40,599 nucleotides of DNA from positions 1-40,599 of IMG/VR virus record IMGVR_UViG_3300032770_000049; one strand, 5' to 3'. The notes beneath the pieces were generated by a model. The model was not told where the DNA came from, ran no database searches, and worked only from the letters and a program-made list of their open reading frames with translations. Within the stretch, counting starts at the first letter, position 1. The number at the start of each line of letters is the position of its first letter. The position numbers and the translations under genes were made by a program. This document shows positions 37,643 through 40,599 of the stretch, one piece after another. This DNA comes from a virus.

Positions 37643-38238
37643 TTGACCGTGCCCTTGTCGGCGCGAGGCTTGCGCTTCTGATGGGTCCCGCCCATGACAG
37701 CCGCCGGCGCCAGAGCCGCGCCGAATTCCGCGTCTTTCGCCTCGGACGTGTCTTCGGCCTGCTCTTCCGAGATCAGCCGCTCCTGCTTGTCGTCACCCAG
37801 GTCCATCTCGGCCTGTTGCTCGTAGTTGACGCGCAGTTGCCCAGTGCTCTTGCCGATAGCCTCTATGTAGGCCTCTATCTGCGCGCAGCCGCCGGGTACT
37901 GTCGTGACGATCTGGAAGCGAAGCTCGTTCTCGTGCGAGTCTTCGCCTACCTGGATTCGGTGGACCTCGAAGCCGCCGATAGCCGTCGCGTCAAGCTGTA
38001 ACTCGTGCTGCTTCAGTTCTTTGCCGTCCGGTGTGAGAACGAAGTGGCTTGCGTTCAGGTCGCCATCGAGTTTCGCACTCGCAAAACCTGCCGGCGGTTC
38101 GCCCCATTCCATAGCCTCGCGAACCGGCTCAGAGAAGGCGGCGGTAAAGTTGATTTTCACGTACTTGACTTTCGACTTATCGTCATATCGTAAGTCAACG
38201 TAGCGGATGTAAGCAGCGCGGAAAATGAGTTTCGGCAA
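37639..38238 (-). CDS. hypothetical protein, 199 aa, recombination operon
   Basis: Start TTG 38238 follows AGGAG and lies 1 bp after the upstream stop. Beta-rich body (residues 5-135: AAYIRYVDLRYDDKSKVKYV, KINFTAAFSEPVREAMEW, GGFEVHRIQVGEDSHENEL) and an acidic, then basic, low-complexity tail. A single-stranded DNA-binding or accessory role is possible from size, acidic tail and position between exonuclease and resolvase. Family not recognised. Confidence 0.62.
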   Translation of the reverse strand: MPKLIFRAAYIRYVDLRYDDKSKVKYVKINFTAAFSEPVREAMEWGEPPAGFASAKLDGDLNASHFVLTPDGKELKQHELQLDATAIGGFEVHRIQVGEDSHENELRFQIVTTVPGGCAQIEAYIEAIGKSTGQLRVNYEQQAEMDLGDDKQERLISEEQAEDTSEAKDAEFGAALAPAAVMGGTHQKRKPRADKGTVN

Positions 38239-38239
38239 T

Positions 38240-38443
38240 TTATTCGGCTCCTGTCGTGTTCTTAGTAACTGGTGTCGCGAGCCTCTGTATCTGGCGCAGG
38301 ACTTCGAGCGCCGTCGCCTGCTCGCTCGGCGACATTCGGCGGAAAATATCAGCAAAGGCGTCCATGCTGGAACGCCGCAGCACGCCCTTGTCGGAGCGAG
38401 TTTTGCGGGCGATGCCGGATAGCGGAGGGGTCGGCTCGCTCAT
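38240..38443 (-). CDS. small hypothetical protein, 67 aa
   Basis: Basic first half (RKTRSDKGVLRRSSMDAF), then MSPSEQATALEVLRQIQRL, a helical part. 4-bp overlap with the exonuclease gene. Unknown function. Confidence 0.6.
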   Translation of the reverse strand: MSEPTPPLSGIARKTRSDKGVLRRSSMDAFADIFRRMSPSEQATALEVLRQIQRLATPVTKNTTGAE

Positions 38444-39501
38444 AACTCAACTGCCTTCAGCCGCCAGATCTCAGGAAAGTCGGCCGGTGGCCTCGGGGGC
38501 ATATTGCCGCCGTGAGCCAGCAATATCCGTCGCTGGCGGTCCCATTCGGCCTGGGTACCACGCTTTTCGTACACCATCTCGATTCCCACGTACACAGAGC
38601 CAAACGTTCTCGTTCGCGTCTGGCCGCCGATAATCGGGTGTGGAGAGGATGCGGGGTTAATGCCCACAATGAGAAATCCAAATCGATCAAGCAGCGCGAG
38701 CGCTGCCTCTTGGGCTGTCCAGCCAATGAACTCATCGAACGCCGCGCGACTCGCCTCCGCGCGCTGCTCGGCCGTGACGCGCTCGCGCCGGAGCTCGCCG
38801 TACATCTGCGTGAGCTTCTCGCGACAGCGCAGCATCGTTTCGACGAAGGCCGGAATGTGCTGCGAGAGCGCCGCCTGCACGCGGTCGTCAGCCTTCACGC
38901 GGATGATCACCGCCGGGAAGCCAGGGTAATAGCTCATCAAGTCGGCCCACTCGCGCTGGCAGACCCAGAGTTGGCCCTGCACCTGGAGCCGGTACTCGTC
39001 GGCCAGAGACTGCGGATCGAGCATGTACCCGACGTGGGTTTCCAGCGCCGGGCATTTCATTTCGAGAGCGCCTTTGGTGCGCCCCTCGGCCGAGCACGCG
39101 GCGCAAGGGATGGCCGATGAGTTGTTGTGATTCGCGCCGATGCCATTGCACACGGGGCACTTTTCTTCCACGAGCCGGTCTGGCGATGCGCCCGCCATGC
39201 CGTCATCCGTGAGCACCAGGCCGATCGCCTGCGTCTCGCAGTCGCGATCCATCTCGTAGTACCGGATGGCCTCGGCCTCAAGCTGCTGGCCGCGCTCCAT
39301 CCATGGCGAGACGAACTGCTCAAGCGGCGCCCCGTACATCCACTCCGCGAGCTTCAGGTGCATGTACTTGACCGAGGCCGCGGCGAGATCGAGCTTTTTC
39401 GGCGTGATGATTCGGTCGAACTCCGAGGCTGTCGGAATGCCCAACCGGGCATCGAGCCACTCGTCGGAGCCTTGCTTGAGGTCGAATCGGTAGTTAGGCA
39501 T
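38440..39501 (-). CDS. YqaJ-type viral recombinase exonuclease with zinc insert, 353 aa
   Basis: Lambda-exo-like 5'-3' exonuclease, partner of the ERF annealing protein. QGSDEWLDARLGIPTASEFDRI at the start, GASPDRLVEEK (active-site Asp), LEMKCP (Glu-x-Lys) and ADEYRLQVQGQLWV (Gln) are in the order of the family. Between Asp and Glu-x-Lys lies a CPVCNGIGANHNN...CAACSAEG four-Cys insert, a probable zinc ribbon. ATG 39501 is chosen by the MPNYRFDLKQGSDEW start; it overlaps the upstream stop by 8 bp. Confidence 0.88.
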   Translation of the reverse strand: MPNYRFDLKQGSDEWLDARLGIPTASEFDRIITPKKLDLAAASVKYMHLKLAEWMYGAPLEQFVSPWMERGQQLEAEAIRYYEMDRDCETQAIGLVLTDDGMAGASPDRLVEEKCPVCNGIGANHNNSSAIPCAACSAEGRTKGALEMKCPALETHVGYMLDPQSLADEYRLQVQGQLWVCQREWADLMSYYPGFPAVIIRVKADDRVQAALSQHIPAFVETMLRCREKLTQMYGELRRERVTAEQRAEASRAAFDEFIGWTAQEAALALLDRFGFLIVGINPASSPHPIIGGQTRTRTFGSVYVGIEMVYEKRGTQAEWDRQRRILLAHGGNMPPRPPADFPEIWRLKAVEL

Positions 39502-39631
39502 GCCCGTCCCCCCTGTGCATCCAGTTGTACAGGCAGTTCCAACAAAGCGGCGCGACAAGCTGGAGCCACTGCCGCAGTCTTGAGCATTCCGGGCAGTCGC
39601 ATGCGATATTGCCACAGTTCTGGCAGTTCAT
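39494..39631 (-). CDS. small Cys-rich protein, 45 aa
   Basis: MNCQNCGNIACDCPECSRLRQ then LVAPLCWNCLYNW: seven Cys in paired arrangement, a compact zinc module. ATG 39631 overlaps the ERF stop by 4 bp and its stop overlaps the exonuclease start by 8 bp. Probably a small accessory of the recombination pair. Confidence 0.7.
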   Translation of the reverse strand: MNCQNCGNIACDCPECSRLRQWLQLVAPLCWNCLYNWMHRGDGHA

Positions 39632-40416
39632 TTCGGGCCCCCTTCCGCCGCCTTTACCTTGTCGCTCAGCCAGCGGTGAATCTTGGCCCACTGGCGTTTT
39701 TGTATCTGCTCGGGCTGCTTGCTCGGCACTTCGGCCCAAGCCCAGAACTTCTCGGCCTGCGTCGGCGTCATGGCCAAAAAGTCTAGCATCTCGCGCAGCT
39801 TGAGAGCCTGCTCGTCGCTGATCGGATCCGCGGTGTCGCCGTCGTCATCGGCGCCCACCGTGACGATGTTCCACACGCCGAGCGTCAGGTAGCGGCGCCC
39901 GTAGCTCTCGCCGCTGCCCTCGGCCTGGATGTCATTGCGCCCCGGGCCTGGGTCAGGGCGACACAGCCGCTCTGACGTGCGCGAGTGGCCGGCGCGGTGC
40001 GTAAGGTGCAGCGTCATGATGCTGCCCGGGCCCTTGTCATTCGCCCGGGTGCTGAAGCTCCGCGCGAAGCCGTGGCGCGTCTCGATCGGCCGAATCGCAG
40101 CGTCCACGTCCTCGTACGTCGCGTACATGATGGTGCCCTTGTCGCCCATCTTCTTCGCGCCCTTCTTCGCAACGCGAGGCATTTCCATCATGGCCGCCGC
40201 GAAGTCGGCGTTGAACTCGCGCTCAGCGTCGACGGCCTGCACGCGCAGTTGAAAGTCAAAGAACGCCGACAGCACCTGCGGCAGCTTCTCCGCTGGCACT
40301 TCGCCGCTGGTGATGGTCTGCTGAATCATCTCCAGCATGGTCGGCTCCGTGCCGGGCAGGCGCGGTTGCTTGGCGATCTGCTGGCCGCTCGTGGTGACGA
40401 GGTCAGAATTCGACAT
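39628..40416 (-). CDS. ERF-family single-strand annealing protein, 262 aa
   Basis: Pairs complementary single strands after exonuclease digestion. Signature: FNADFAAAMMEMPRVAKKG (about 65-83), GTIMYATYEDVDAAIRPI, GHSRTSERLC and the terminal GESYGRRYLTLGVWNIVTVGADDDGD, typical of ERF proteins. The C-terminal part (180-262) is helical and variable. The true start is ATG 40416 (MSNSDLVTTSGQ); a longer frame is open but the gene upstream ends inside it. Its first 86 bases recur at 1-86. Confidence 0.9.
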   Translation of the reverse strand: MSNSDLVTTSGQQIAKQPRLPGTEPTMLEMIQQTITSGEVPAEKLPQVLSAFFDFQLRVQAVDAEREFNADFAAAMMEMPRVAKKGAKKMGDKGTIMYATYEDVDAAIRPIETRHGFARSFSTRANDKGPGSIMTLHLTHRAGHSRTSERLCRPDPGPGRNDIQAEGSGESYGRRYLTLGVWNIVTVGADDDGDTADPISDEQALKLREMLDFLAMTPTQAEKFWAWAEVPSKQPEQIQKRQWAKIHRWLSDKVKAAEGGPK

Positions 40417-40599
40417 CTGAGCCCCCGGTATTGAGCTGGTGCGCCATCGGTGCGCCGGGAAGCTCGACGTCTCCCGCGCCCGGCGTGCTGGTCGCGTTCG
40501 CCTCGCGCTCCGCGTCGATCTCCGCGTCCGACTTCGGCAGATCGGGCCGGGAAGCAAGCACCCTGAGCAACTGGTTGCACATGGCGTCATCGCAAAAGA
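40331..40599. repeat. terminal overlap, right copy
   Basis: Match of bases 1-269 with 10 substitutions, identical over the first 126. Confidence 0.9.
40403..40599 (-). CDS. 3' part of the 107-aa protein gene (partial, diverged copy)
   Basis: Continues off the right end; the C-terminal 65 residues are present. Compared with the copy at 73-396 there are four amino-acid changes, in CDDAMCN, SDAEID and GDVELP, and six silent changes. The pattern suits natural strain variation. Confidence 0.8.
   Translation of the reverse strand, partial: FCDDAMCNQLLRVLASRPDLPKSDAEIDAEREANATSTPGAGDVELPGAPMAHQLNTGGSDVEF

Noticed and set aside
1-40599. True direct terminal repeats as packaging ends.
   Set aside because: The two 269-bp copies differ at 10 sites; such repeats are normally identical within one molecule.
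1-40599. CRISPR arrays, tRNA genes, insertion sequences, integrase and attachment sites.
   Set aside because: Reading both strands I saw no spaced identical repeats of CRISPR type, no cloverleaf, no transposase and no recombinase motif.

Overview
The window is a near-complete genome of a tailed, long-tailed (siphovirus-type) bacteriophage of about 40.3 kb. Bases 1-269 are repeated at 40331-40599, so the sequence closes into a circle. The two copies differ at 10 positions, all after base 126. Almost every gene is on the minus strand, so the map reads from right to left. I see no integrase, no CI-type repressor and no tRNA. Host identity is not settled: the GC-rich coding and a secreted cohesin/dockerin-like protein with a signal peptide ending in AQ recall soil Acidobacteriota (Solibacter type), but this is only an inference.

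Layout in transcription order. (1) Early/recombination/replication block, 40599 to 35280 plus 561-755 and 73-396 across the circle junction: two small genes, each behind a TTGCAY-N17-CATACT promoter overlapped by an 18-bp palindrome; an ERF-type annealing protein; a YqaJ-type exonuclease; a RusA-like resolvase; and a replication initiator whose gene carries 10-bp iterated repeats, the likely origin. (2) A broken ParB-methyltransferase gene, then small and large terminase. (3) A tightly coupled operon, 32978 to 25838, opened by a ribbon-helix-helix regulator. It encodes three GT2-type glycosyltransferases and a further GT2-like one, a GT-D-fold protein, a PIG-L deacetylase, two small-molecule methyltransferases, a DNA methyltransferase and small Cys-rich proteins. 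An HNH endonuclease lies between it and the portal gene. (4) Head genes: portal, Mu F-like head protein, protease/scaffold, decoration protein and major capsid protein. They are interrupted at 18.3-22.3 kb by a cargo island (bacterioferritin-like protein, Zn-binding protein, radical SAM enzyme, small virion-type protein, HK97 gp10-like protein, C5 cytosine methyltransferase, cohesin/dockerin-like secreted protein). (5) Connector and tail genes: connectors, tail terminator, major tail protein, G/GT chaperone pair made by a -1 frameshift at A7, 1335-aa tape measure, 926-aa baseplate protein and a lectin-like fiber. (6) A second glycosyltransferase site and a small membrane/lipoprotein cluster closed by a strong terminator.

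The least conventional signal is in the cargo island and at the start of the sugar operon. Seven genes have a TANNNT hexamer exactly 6 nt before the ATG/GTG and, in most cases, no convincing Shine-Dalgarno, as expected for individually promoted leaderless mRNAs. The other genes mostly use Shine-Dalgarno sites or 4-bp stop/start overlaps. One of these leaderless genes is a close length and sequence match to bacterioferritin that has lost every ferroxidase ligand. Two others, the radical SAM enzyme and the C5 methyltransferase, share the same 9-bp upstream element at identical spacing. No canonical endolysin was recognised; a double-psi beta-barrel protein next to a membrane/coiled-coil protein is the best lysis candidate.
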